Assembly (NCBI RefSeq): GCF_947497935.1
Contig: NZ_CANMIO010000005.1
Location: 124,001-188,000, forward strand
Origin: an uncultured Shewanella sp.
Lineage (GTDB): Bacteria > Pseudomonadota > Gammaproteobacteria > Enterobacterales > Shewanellaceae
Direction of reading: 5' to 3'
Length of the DNA stretch: 64,000 nt
Part shown: positions 1 through 9,200 of the stretch, in pieces
Numbering within the stretch: the first letter of the stretch is position 1
Layout: each line of letters begins with the position of its first letter
Made by a program: the position numbers and the translations under genes
Notes under the pieces: generated by a model
Told to the model about the DNA's origin: nothing
What the model saw: the letters and a program-made list of their open reading frames with translations, nothing else
Databases searched by the model: none

Positions 1-1
1 C

Positions 2-727
2 ATTGCAGCAACGCTGCCCTTATCTACATTTGCCCAATCAGGTGAAGGTAATACAACCATAAAGTCGTTTAATAAGGCGAAAAAAACTCTCGAACGAAAG
101 GTTTATCGCGACCATCGAGTAACGCTTTATTGTAATGCAGAGTTTGATAGCAAAAAAAATATTAAACTTCCTAACGGGTTTACAACTGAAAAGCATATTA
201 AACGTGCTAAAAGAGTCGAATGGGAGCATGTTGTTCCTGCTGAGAACTTCGGCCGAACTTTTTCAGAATGGCGTGATGGTCACCCTAGCTGCGTAAATAA
301 CAAGGGTAAGAATTTCAAAGGTCGTAAGTGCGCCGAGAAAGTAAATCATGATTACCGATTGATGCAGTCCGATTTGTATAACTTATATCCTGCAGTAGGC
401 GCTGTGAACGCAACGAGGTCTAATTATAACTTTGCTATGCTGCCCTCTTCACGCTCGAGCTTTGGTAGTTGCGAAGTTAAGGTTCATGATAGGAAAGTAG
501 AACCGACTAGTGGCTCAAGAGGCAGAATTGCGCGAACCTATTTGTATATGGAACAAGCATATCCACGATACAAAATGAGTAAACAGCAAAAGCAGCTAAT
601 GACTGCCTGGGACAAACAATTCCCAGTAAGCAAATGGGAGTGCAAACGAGCTAAGCGCATTGAGAACATTCAAAAGAACAGAAACAATGTCGTGTTCACT
701 CGATGTGAAGCACAAGGTTACAACTAG
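2..727 (+). CDS. endA: Endonuclease I family secreted nuclease (5' truncated by window)
   Basis: The open frame enters from the window edge and ends at TAG (725-727), so about 241 residues are visible and the start codon is missing. The first visible residues (IAATLPLSTFAQSG) look like the end of a signal peptide with an A-x-A-like cleavage region, so the product is probably periplasmic or secreted. The EWEHVVPAENFGR segment (about residues 74-86 of the visible part) carries the catalytic His of the EndA/Vvn/NucM endonuclease I family. The later RSNYNFAM, RGRIARTYLYM and W-E-C segments are also typical of that family. Members cut DNA, and often RNA, non-specifically outside the cytoplasm. Family assignment is confident; the cellular role (nutrient DNA use or biofilm DNA turnover) is inference. 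Confidence 0.9.
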   Translation: MAATLPLSTFAQSGEGNTTIKSFNKAKKTLERKVYRDHRVTLYCNAEFDSKKNIKLPNGFTTEKHIKRAKRVEWEHVVPAENFGRTFSEWRDGHPSCVNNKGKNFKGRKCAEKVNHDYRLMQSDLYNLYPAVGAVNATRSNYNFAMLPSSRSSFGSCEVKVHDRKVEPTSGSRGRIARTYLYMEQAYPRYKMSKQQKQLMTAWDKQFPVSKWECKRAKRIENIQKNRNNVVFTRCEAQGYN

Positions 728-974
728 TTTATAAGGCGTTTCCTTATACGAAATGGGCATGCCTTAAATTGCTTTTGGACAGAGACCATTTAGTGCAAAG
801 CTTCTAAAGGTAGATAGTGGAATTAGTAAATGTATGGTATTCGCCCATACTACTTCAAACGATTGCTCACACACGTTTACCACTTTTGAATCATACTTTA
901 AATTGACGCTTTAAAATAATAAACACTCGACAAGCCTACTGTGCCGAGTGTAATAAATCGTGTGGATGAATTTA

Positions 975-2804
975 TTATACGGCTGGTTTCAAATGATCTA
1001 AATATGGAGAACAAAGTTCTAAAAATATTGATTTCCAACGTTCTGGCAACTCATTAAACTCCTCTCCCCAATTTTCAGCAATATGCTTATATGCTTTATA
1101 TGGCTTTTCACTTGAGGGCGCTTGGTAGCCTAAAAGATCTTCAATACACTCCTCAATCATGATTCTGCGCCCGGCACCGGTTTGTGCAAGTATAGGATCA
1201 TTCATTGCGGCGGCCTTAGGTGTACCTGCATCGCGGTCATGCATAAAAATATAGTTTACATCTAGTGTATTTAAGTACTTTGCAATTGAGATCAATACAG
1301 CTTTTCCACGAGCCCTAAGAAACTCACAGTTACCAATTATACGAGCCTTATCATCAGCGCTTAAACGCTTAATCGTTTCTCGTACAACAACCTCTTCAGT
1401 ATCCCCTTCGACAAAAACACACTTATTGGTAAAGAACATTCTAGAAATATAGTCATCTACCTTGAGAAGCATTTTAAGATTTTGTTTTTCGTTCTGTTGA
1501 AGATCTGAAAATGCACTTTCAAGATTAAAGGAAGTCGTTCCAGTAAAGCCGCCGTCACTATAAGAGAATTTAGTTAAGCTAATACTTTTATCTGTACCAA
1601 GGTTAACCATATAAGGTGAATGTGTAGTAGCTACAATTTGACAGTTTGGTCCTGCTAATTCATATAAGGAATCTCGTAGTTGATTTGCAGCCGCGGGATG
1701 TAAATATATTTCAGGCTCTTCAAAACAAAAAATTGTACTTCTTGGGTTCTCTGCATTTTTGTTAACGAATTCCTGCACAAACCGCAACAACTGAAAGGCC
1801 GTAGCGCGAATCATACCATGTCCTTGATATGACACTTCAGTTTTAACATTACTTTCTAGTTCAACAGTAAATTGAGGTTTAATCGTTTTCTCAGGTTTAT
1901 CTAATGCCGCAGATACATGGACAGAGGAGTCTGGAAACAAGTTATGTACCATTCCGTTTAATTCTTGTATTAGTTTACCAAAGTCAGTTTCCGTATCATT
2001 TGGATTTAACTCTGCCGCTAATTCATTAAGAAAGCGCTGCGCTTGCTGATAATTATCTGAACCAGAACGAACTTGTTCAAATAAATCACCTAAAAGTAAA
2101 TGTAACGCACCATTGCTTGAAGTAAGTTCAGATACGCATGATTCCGCAGGGATTATGACAATACGAGGTAATTTAGACAAAACATTTCCAGGAATTCCGC
2201 CAGGATTTTCAACCCATTGCGGTTCTTGATCTTCTTGTACTTCCCAATATCCAGTTAGCTCCTCAAGTTTATCTTTTATTCCTTTTATAGTTAATTTTTT
2301 TGTAAAGTTATCATCGCCAAAAAACTTTCTAAGAACTTCTTCCGTGTAAATGTCACCAACCAATTCTGAAACTTGAGTTGCCCCGACAAACTGTTCTTTA
2401 GGGACTTTGGGGTGCTCTAGCATATAAACTTTAGGCTTCGACAGTTTTATAGACCAAACTTTTTTATAAATAATACTATTTTCAGTTTCTCCAGGTAATG
2501 GTTCATCAACCTTGATTATACGTCCTTTAAAACCTAGCCATTCTTTAGCTTCATCGGGTAAATTGTGATACTTGGCAACAATTTCTATTTCATTAGAATA
2601 TTCATAAAGATCATCTACCTCATTATATGTCTTTGAGTAATCTTCCCTATTCGCATTTTTTGCACTGTGCAAAAGTTCAATCGCAGAAAATACGCTGGAT
2701 TTTCCGGCATTATTTGCACCAATAAGAAACGTAGAATCCCTAAAGCCAATAGTACAACCTTTAAGTTTGCGAAAGTTGTCTATCGTTATTTCATGTAATC
2801 TCAT
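975..2804 (-). CDS. OLD family ATP-dependent nuclease (class 1-like, ATPase + TOPRIM)
   Basis: The 609-residue protein starts with an SMC/ABC-type ATPase. Walker A is GANNAGKSS at residues 29-37, and a Walker B/D-loop reading CFEEPEIYLHP lies near residue 360, followed by a switch His in ATTHSPYMV. From about residue 460 a TOPRIM domain follows, with FVEGDTEE and, about 60 residues later, HDRDAG, which are the acidic metal-binding motifs. This is the OLD (overcoming lysogenization defect) layout. No UvrD-like helicase gene (GajB) is adjacent, so it is not a Gabija-type pair and fits solitary class 1 OLD proteins. The start is supported by AGGTG upstream of the ATG. A role in phage defence is established for some OLD proteins and is only inferred here from family and island context. 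Confidence 0.9.
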   Translation of the reverse strand: MRLHEITIDNFRKLKGCTIGFRDSTFLIGANNAGKSSVFSAIELLHSAKNANREDYSKTYNEVDDLYEYSNEIEIVAKYHNLPDEAKEWLGFKGRIIKVDEPLPGETENSIIYKKVWSIKLSKPKVYMLEHPKVPKEQFVGATQVSELVGDIYTEEVLRKFFGDDNFTKKLTIKGIKDKLEELTGYWEVQEDQEPQWVENPGGIPGNVLSKLPRIVIIPAESCVSELTSSNGALHLLLGDLFEQVRSGSDNYQQAQRFLNELAAELNPNDTETDFGKLIQELNGMVHNLFPDSSVHVSAALDKPEKTIKPQFTVELESNVKTEVSYQGHGMIRATAFQLLRFVQEFVNKNAENPRSTIFCFEEPEIYLHPAAANQLRDSLYELAGPNCQIVATTHSPYMVNLGTDKSISLTKFSYSDGGFTGTTSFNLESAFSDLQQNEKQNLKMLLKVDDYISRMFFTNKCVFVEGDTEEVVVRETIKRLSADDKARIIGNCEFLRARGKAVLISIAKYLNTLDVNYIFMHDRDAGTPKAAAMNDPILAQTGAGRRIMIEECIEDLLGYQAPSSEKPYKAYKHIAENWGEEFNELPERWKSIFLELCSPYLDHLKPAV

Positions 2805-3239
2805 CTAATCACCTAATTTATTTTCGTTGTATAGAGTTGAAGTCTCATCACATTTGTATAGTGCGTACATAATAAATATTATTATTTACTCTTTGCTAAA
2901 TTAAAGCTATTGATTTATAAGCAAATCTACCATAGTGGTTTTGAATAAACGAGCTCTAAAAATTGAAAAGTGAGGATGGATATTGATGTCTTACCTAAAG
3001 CCTAGAACACAGTCATAATTGTCACTTATCGATTATCAAAAGTAGGTCAACTGGCTTGTCACTGTTCTGTGCTGTTTATCGCCAATAACTCGTAATGGGG
3101 CAAAAACAACCTACGCCATAAACTCAGCTTTGGAAATTAACGCGACTGTGTTTGTGCTAACGTAATTGATGATAGATTAACTTAGGTGTTCCTACGTTAT
3201 GAACGTATCTGCAGTGAGGAGCCATAATATTTAGCAATA
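2805..3239. other. Intergenic region without a recognised gene
   Basis: About 435 AT-rich bases separate the OLD gene and the next minus-strand gene. It must hold the OLD promoter near 2805-2900. I see no convincing coding frame or strong hairpin. Two TGTCAC strings (near 3020 and 3057) were compared with the 17-bp repeat found at 35.4-35.6 kb and do not match beyond six bases. Confidence 0.4.
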
Positions 3240-3563
3240 CTAGCGGCTTTCCAAGTTCTCTAAGTTTAGGCAACCCCCTGTATAAATAGACTTTGCGTGA
3301 ATCTTTAACATTCCACTATTCATTGAGTTTGCCTTTGCATACAGGAAGCCTTCCGCCCATCCTCCATGGTAAAGTATCTCTTCAGGACTAAGTAACGCGA
3401 CTGCAAGACCATAATGACTTTTGATAATCTTTTTATCTAGCTCAGCGTAACTGGCAAATATTCCACACCTTACCTCCATTATTTCCCTTGAAACGCTTTC
3501 AGTAGCACACGAATATTGTGGCGCTAAGAGGCAGAAAAGCATGAGGATGCACAATTTATTCAT
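3240..3563 (-). CDS. Small exported protein of unknown function
   Basis: This 107-residue product begins with a signal peptide (MNKLCILMLFCLLAPQYSC), with possible cleavage around residues 18-21. The C before ATES could also be a weak lipobox Cys, though the -3 position is not ideal. The mature part has Cys residues near residue 33 (VRCGIF) and near the end (GGCLNL), which could pair in the periplasm. An AAGGA Shine-Dalgarno lies eight to ten bases before the ATG. It sits 18 bases downstream of the lipoprotein nuclease gene on the same strand and is probably co-transcribed. I do not recognise a family; an immunity or accessory role for the neighbouring nuclease is only a guess. Confidence 0.6.
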   Translation of the reverse strand: MNKLCILMLFCLLAPQYSCATESVSREIMEVRCGIFASYAELDKKIIKSHYGLAVALLSPEEILYHGGWAEGFLYAKANSMNSGMLKIHAKSIYTGGCLNLENLESR

Positions 3564-3581
3564 AATAGGTGTCCTTAGGTT

Positions 3582-4634
3582 TTATTGGTTACACGCACAC
3601 CCACTAGGTACTGAACATGAATAAGAACTGTTAATGCATGTATCTCCGCATGCCTTACCTACACTACAAACCTTACAGCATTGACTTGATTGACTGCTAT
3701 TTGTGCCAGAGCAATCTTCATAAGGAGTTTCAACTGTCACCGTTTCAAAGTTTTCTATGCGACCATCATAACTATCTATTTCGCAAATTTCTGACGTCAT
3801 GAACCTTAGCTGAGAAGCAATGTCATCTCTTACATTTTGAAGGAAGTTGGCACCAGTTAGTTTTTCAATTGAGTTTAAATCGGTTATGTATTCGCTTAAC
3901 TGTGCTTCACCAGGGTCAATGTTGGGGATCAAGAATGCAATTGATTGAGCTGGCGATCTAGGCTTAATAATTACCTTATACATTGACTCTGGCACATGAA
4001 CCCCATCCCCAATGACCTCATCTTTGGAAGAGTTGATGACTCCTGTATAGACAAACAACTCTTCTACTTCAACGGTGCAATCTCTAACCCACTGCTCCAA
4101 ATTAGCCCAAAGTCCCCTGTTTAAACTTAGATGCTGTGGGACAATATTCGACATATAAAAAGACTCAGTAACAGATAGCTCTGAAAAATCAATTGTAGCT
4201 GCTGGAGCCAAGTGTCCTCTGTCTAAATCTGTATTTTGATAATCATTAGGAGCACTTTGTGCGTAGGTAGGCACTTCAGAATCTATTGTAAAAACATCTG
4301 TTCTTGGGAAAGAAGCCGTAACCGACTCAGGTGTTAATTTGTAAGCCGTCCAATCAGCAATTTTATCGGTATAGTTGTAACCAAGTGCAAATCCTTCTCT
4401 ACAAAGCAGTTGATCGCTATCATACGGAGTCCCCAAAAATAGGTTCGGATGACACAACAAACTCTTATCTGAAACGAGCTCCTGTGTATACTGAATTTCC
4501 TGTTCTATAAGTGTAGAGATGAACGAAGTTTCTGAACGGTATTTAGTAACACATTGACTTTGCTCGCCATTATCACTGCATCCTGATGCATATAGTAGAA
4601 CAAAAATAAATAGACTTCTGCACAAGTAATGCAT
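3582..4634 (-). CDS. Lipoprotein DNA/RNA non-specific endonuclease with Cys-rich tail
   Basis: I start the gene at 4634 because AAGGAGGAG lies just before that ATG; an upstream in-frame codon at 4661 has no such site. The 350-residue product begins with a lipoprotein signal (YASGC lipobox), so it is probably membrane-anchored. The DRGHLAPA motif near residue 140 is the catalytic His motif of the NUC1 (Serratia nuclease/EndoG) beta-beta-alpha-metal family. The N-rich MSNIVPQ...LNRGLWANLE segment that follows carries the metal-binding Asn. The last 35 residues contain nine Cys, with the element KACGDTCI; similar Cys-rich tails occur on secreted nucleases of marine bacteria. Likely role: degradation of extracellular nucleic acid at the cell surface. 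Confidence 0.9.
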   Translation of the reverse strand: MHYLCRSLFIFVLLYASGCSDNGEQSQCVTKYRSETSFISTLIEQEIQYTQELVSDKSLLCHPNLFLGTPYDSDQLLCREGFALGYNYTDKIADWTAYKLTPESVTASFPRTDVFTIDSEVPTYAQSAPNDYQNTDLDRGHLAPAATIDFSELSVTESFYMSNIVPQHLSLNRGLWANLEQWVRDCTVEVEELFVYTGVINSSKDEVIGDGVHVPESMYKVIIKPRSPAQSIAFLIPNIDPGEAQLSEYITDLNSIEKLTGANFLQNVRDDIASQLRFMTSEICEIDSYDGRIENFETVTVETPYEDCSGTNSSQSSQCCKVCSVGKACGDTCINSSYSCSVPSGCACNQ

Positions 4635-4924
4635 GCGCTCCTCCTTGAACACTAAGGACAAAGTAGGTGAATTAATATGTTTTCATAGTAAGAATAAACA
4701 ATAGCAAATTGATTTCATTTTCGCGTATTTTGTAACGCACTATTGTCTATGATTTACTAGGCATCTTAAGGCCAAGGAGAATTATTTCAGTACTACAAAT
4801 AGGACTTTAGGTAAAATTGGATACATCAAGCAATGTCCCGAAAGTTCTTTTTAAAACCGAAAAATCATGGACACAAAGACTGCTTGGGGATTTTAAGATG
4901 CAATCTCTTTGATTAATAGACTTC

Positions 4925-5563
4925 CTAACTGCCTTGTGTTGTATGCGTTACCGTTGCTATTAAGAATAGACAAAACCTCACCTTAGCTATTGATCTAAGG
5001 TGAGGTTTTGATGGGGATACTAAAGAGCCAGAGTGCCAAACTTCAATGGTTCCATTTTCTAGCTCGATGAGTTGATAATCTTTCCAAGTAACTTCAGTGA
5101 CTTTCGACAACTCCCTTTTTATTGGCTTAGGAGATAATAGCTTACTCATAGATATCGCAAGTTTACCGTTGGCAACAGGTGGACACATAAGGTGGTTTGC
5201 CTCACCGACCGAACCATCAAATAGCGTTTCAACCTGCATTTCTTCGGTATTGACGCGCAGTATAATGACTCTATCTACAAGATTTATTGTATTGGCATTA
5301 AATAGGATATGACCGTTCCCAGCCATTCGTGCGGTTGTCTTAACTGAAATCCTTTCGCCATTTTCCCCTACTACATCATACCCAGCTTGATTGACCTCAG
5401 TAGCCATCTGCCCCCCTGTTATCAAGGCAGCGTAAAGCTCTCCAATTCGCCCAATCAAATGGCGTAATTCTGTAGGAGGTACTCCCCAATTTAACTCTCT
5501 TTCAAGCCATGACATTGCTTCGCCTAAGGATTGAATTACCTGTATCTGAGTTAATGCCAACAC
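4925..5563 (-). CDS. Restriction-endonuclease-like (PD-(D/E)XK-like) protein, 3' end possibly altered
   Basis: This 212-codon frame starts with GTG preceded by AAAGGAG. Residues about 38-80 read GRIGELYAALITG, then NQAGYDVV, then GERISVKTT. The E...D...xVK spacing is that of PD-(D/E)XK folds and resembles DUF6998-like proteins. The last 20 codons run into a perfect 15-bp inverted repeat (4972-5009) that looks like the gene's own terminator. A TAG lies in the neighbouring frame just before it, so the original protein probably ended about 20-25 codons earlier and a small indel extended it. Whether it cuts DNA is unknown. Confidence 0.6.
   Translation of the reverse strand: MLALTQIQVIQSLGEAMSWLERELNWGVPPTELRHLIGRIGELYAALITGGQMATEVNQAGYDVVGENGERISVKTTARMAGNGHILFNANTINLVDRVIILRVNTEEMQVETLFDGSVGEANHLMCPPVANGKLAISMSKLLSPKPIKRELSKVTEVTWKDYQLIELENGTIEVWHSGSLVSPSKPHLRSIAKVRFCLFLIATVTHTTQGS
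4972..5009 (-). terminator. Perfect 15-bp hairpin, terminator-like
   Basis: AAAACCTCACCTTAG (4972-4986) pairs perfectly with CTAAGGTGAGGTTTT (4995-5009) around an 8-base loop. On the minus strand the stem ends in GGTTTT followed by GTCTATTC. It fits a rho-independent terminator for the gene at 4925-5563, although that reading frame currently continues through it. Confidence 0.6.
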
Positions 5564-5689
5564 TGCACTCCTTTAATTAAGCCATGTATTTATAGATTTC
5601 CTAGTTTACAAGAGAAAGTAAACCTCCTTTCCTCATCATAAGTATTCTAGAATAAGAAAGAGGACAGCTCCGCCTCTGATAGGCAAATT

Positions 5690-6085
5690 TCACCTTACAT
5701 TTGTAATCATTAGGGCGGCATTTTGTATATGGTAGCCAGCCTCCAAGTTACTTAAATAGGTGGCACCAAGAGAATGAATCCAGCTATTTTTGAAAGTTGA
5801 ACATCTAAAGTTTTCCACCTCAGTTACTTTTATTCGACTAGCTGTGAATAAAACTTGCACCTGACAGCTATCGGCATAAGTAGCTTCGATTTTAAAACGA
5901 GTATGGGTAACTATCTTCCATTTGTAGTTTAGAAGCGCCTTAATGGCCGCCTCTTTTACGAGGAGCTCTGAAGGTTCATATTCAGCAGTATCGTACTCCT
6001 GGCTGTATGGAGTATATTCATCATCAAAAGCAATTACTGGAGCAGCTGTTATTGTTAAAACAAGAAAAACTAGTACTTTGAGCAT
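5690..6085 (-). CDS. Small exported protein of unknown function
   Basis: This 131-residue protein has a clear Sec signal peptide (MLKVLVFLVLTITAAPVIA, cleavage after A-P-V-I-A). The mature part is acidic at first (DDEYTPYSQEYDTAEYEPSE) and then forms a probable small mixed alpha/beta domain with two Cys near residues 74 and 94. AAGGTG precedes the ATG. A short GC-rich stem (AGAGG/CCTCT near 5660-5685) after the stop, followed by T-rich sequence on the minus strand, may terminate it. I recognise no family. Confidence 0.55.
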   Translation of the reverse strand: MLKVLVFLVLTITAAPVIAFDDEYTPYSQEYDTAEYEPSELLVKEAAIKALLNYKWKIVTHTRFKIEATYADSCQVQVLFTASRIKVTEVENFRCSTFKNSWIHSLGATYLSNLEAGYHIQNAALMITNVR

Positions 6086-6281
6086 GATAGCACCTTAGGG
6101 AGGTCGCGTTCTTGGTTAGGATGAACAAATGTGATTCATTCAAGATACCAAGATTCACTACTCACATGATTGTTTTGGGTCAATTTTTCTACTACTCCAT
6201 GCCACTGAACTTCAGACCAAGTTAATGCCAAATAAATTAATGGAGTGTCTACTGTTCTAGGTGCTTACCACTCTGTTGAAA

Positions 6282-9200
6282 TTAATTAAATAAAGTCATT
6301 TGTTCAAAAGCGCCTCTTCGGTAACATAGGTCATCAAATCTAGCTAACAAAAGCTGTAACTCTTCATCGAACTCCGTAGTAATCGATTCTAAATGGATAA
6401 ATATGTCTTTGCATTCTAAGAATCTGCTCAACTCATCGACAGTAAGTTCTTGTTCAAGTATTGACCGGTAAATTTGTTTAAATAGCTCAGAGTTGGCATT
6501 TCCCTCTAGATAGGAATCTTTAATCAAAATATCCATTTTTTGGTATGAGTCAACCAAAGGCATGTCGTTTAATGAACTGAAAAATGACATTGCATTTTGT
6601 ATAAGCCAATCTGTGTTATAAGGGTGATAGGCATCTACCGTTAAGGAAAGGTATAGTGCTTGGGATGCGTAAGTGTATTCCTGTGTTAGTACAAAAACGA
6701 GGGATAACTGTGTTAATGCTCTACTGTAAGGTGAGTGATTGCTGTAATCACCACCGATATAAAATCCTACTGAGTCACATTTTCCGATATATCTACGGTC
6801 TTGAGATGTGAACTCTACTGTGCTGTAAGGCAGAATATAATTTAAGTATAAAACCTTGATGATTTCTATAAAGTCGTCTTCATTAATAGATGATTTTAAC
6901 TTTATAGATTGGACGAGGCGAATTAAATAACTATCCATAAAATCACTTAAGGTTATACATGCGGATGTATCGTTCATATTTTCGGATTCAACAATTAGCT
7001 TGAGTAATTCTTGGTATAAAGCCACTCCTTTAGCATCATAAAAAAGGTCGAAGTTAGAAGTTATACTAATAAGCGTTAAGCTTAGCTGATATGTCTTATG
7101 TGGTTCAAGATGTTTATATTGTTCAAGCAAGACAGTTGCTACATAGTGAAAACACTTGCTGGTTAAATCTATAAAACCTTCATGTTCTTGCTCTAATTCG
7201 TACCATTGTTCGCCTACATATTCCCGCGCCTGTTTGCACCAATCAATTGCTTTCTCATTGATTGATATTCTGACATCGTTACTTATACTTACAGTTGTGT
7301 TGACAAGTTTTACAACTTGAATATAATTTTCGATGAAAAAATCTGCTTCTTCAAAGCAAACTTCATCATAGAAATCTAATATTTTTCTTAGCACCCTTTC
7401 TTTTTGTTCGTCTTTATAGGTTTCAATAAAAAATAATGAAACTTCAGATAAGGTGTTTTTAAAACTGTTGATATTATTGATAGGTAACACTTGTAATATA
7501 TCTTCTCGACTACAATCAACACTAATGCATAATTTAGAAATAACCCCATCGTGGTTACACTTTTCTTTTAAATATCTAAATATACTTAGTAAACGATCTT
7601 CTATGTAGGATACGTTTTCCGTACTCCCTAACTTAATATGAGTGTCATAAAGTTCAAGAGTATTAGATATGTATATATATGCAAAATCCTCATTATGGCT
7701 AAAAACTTCGTTCAGGCTCACTAATTTGTACTGGAGAGGTAATGCTTTTTCATATTCTTGATGCTTGCGGTAGTACCCGATTAATATAATCAAGGCTTCA
7801 ACAAATGATTCAAAGTGGCAATCTAAAAAGAAGTCATTATCAATAAATGTAACAACCTTCTTAAGGGTTTCTATACCAAGCGTGCTAGAATATCTGTTGT
7901 GAGGCTCTACACTTTTATAGGTATTGCTGCTTTGTAAAACGTTGTCATCACCATTCATCGCGAAATAACGGACAGAAATATCTAACAAATTAGACACATA
8001 CTGTGTTTCGTCTTCAAAATCTAATTCTATAGCTTCATAATATTCAATTAACTTTTCCTGTGCCGGTATAATTTTAATCATCTTTATGTAAGATGTGGTA
8101 CTAGCTAGATAATTGCCCGTAGCATATTTTCCATATGAATCTAATCTATTACTAACTTCTGAACTCCAAGATTCAGGATGTAAGTCAAAGCCGAAAATAC
8201 TGATGTTCAACTGAGGATCATCAATAGGAGTATTTTCATATGAATCAATATTAGAACCATGCTTTTTGTCGAGTAACTGGACACAATAACGTAAAAAAAG
8301 GTTAATGGATTCAATGTTTGATTTAAATATAGTATGCAAATTACTTTTAATTTGTTGAGTTAAAAACACATTAAATAAGCTATGACGGTAGTGATGCCGA
8401 TTAGGTTGTAGGCGCCTTAATATTTCAAACCCCTCTTCCAATATTTCAACGTGCTCTTCTTTAAGTGAGGAGCCTTTTTCTTGTTGCAAAAAGACTTTTA
8501 AAGGTATGAGTGCTGGGTACTCGCTAATATCTACTGCGGTAAGCTTTTCAATCAGGTGAGCAACAAGGGAGCTGTCAAACGGTGCACCAATTAATGCAGA
8601 TAACTGCAAACTGAATACGGCCGCATCCCCGTATTGAATGTCGCCCTCACTAAAGTAATCGTGAATAATAAGGAGGCGCTCTTCCATTACTGCATAAGAT
8701 GATAACGTGAAATAGGTTTGGTCATTATCTTGCGCGTTTGAGTGAGTAAAGGCGTGCTGGTGGGTGTCATGTAGTCGCGTAAATACGTTTTCAATGGTTG
8801 CACTAATCTGCGCTGTCGATAACACGTTTAACCGGAAGGCCCCTTTTTTAAGTTGAGTAAATAGCGGGGTGATTGCGACATTGTCTTTTACCTTACGCTG
8901 ATAAAAACGAGCATCTGAAATCAAATTTAAGGCTTCGACGGCGAATAATGTGACTACTTGTGTATCAGCCGTAATCTCTTGCTCTGTTAACACTGAAATG
9001 AGTTTTTCAGCGATTAAAGAGGACGTGTTATCATCGTTTATAGCGTAGGCTTGTTCAATTAACGCTTGCAGCGTCCTTTTGTTCATTCCCTCTATGAGGA
9101 TTTGCGCATTTATTTTGATACTGTCAGGAATGAGAGCCAGGCAATCAGTAGTATTCGCTTCTGATATCGTTTTATTCAATTTAATAGCATCAAATAACGC

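Noticed and set aside
975-2804. Gabija system
   Set aside because: The OLD-type gene has no UvrD-like helicase gene next to it.
3010-3070. Second transposon end from TGTCAC strings
   Set aside because: Aligned with the 17-bp motif, only the first six bases agree, which is expected by chance.
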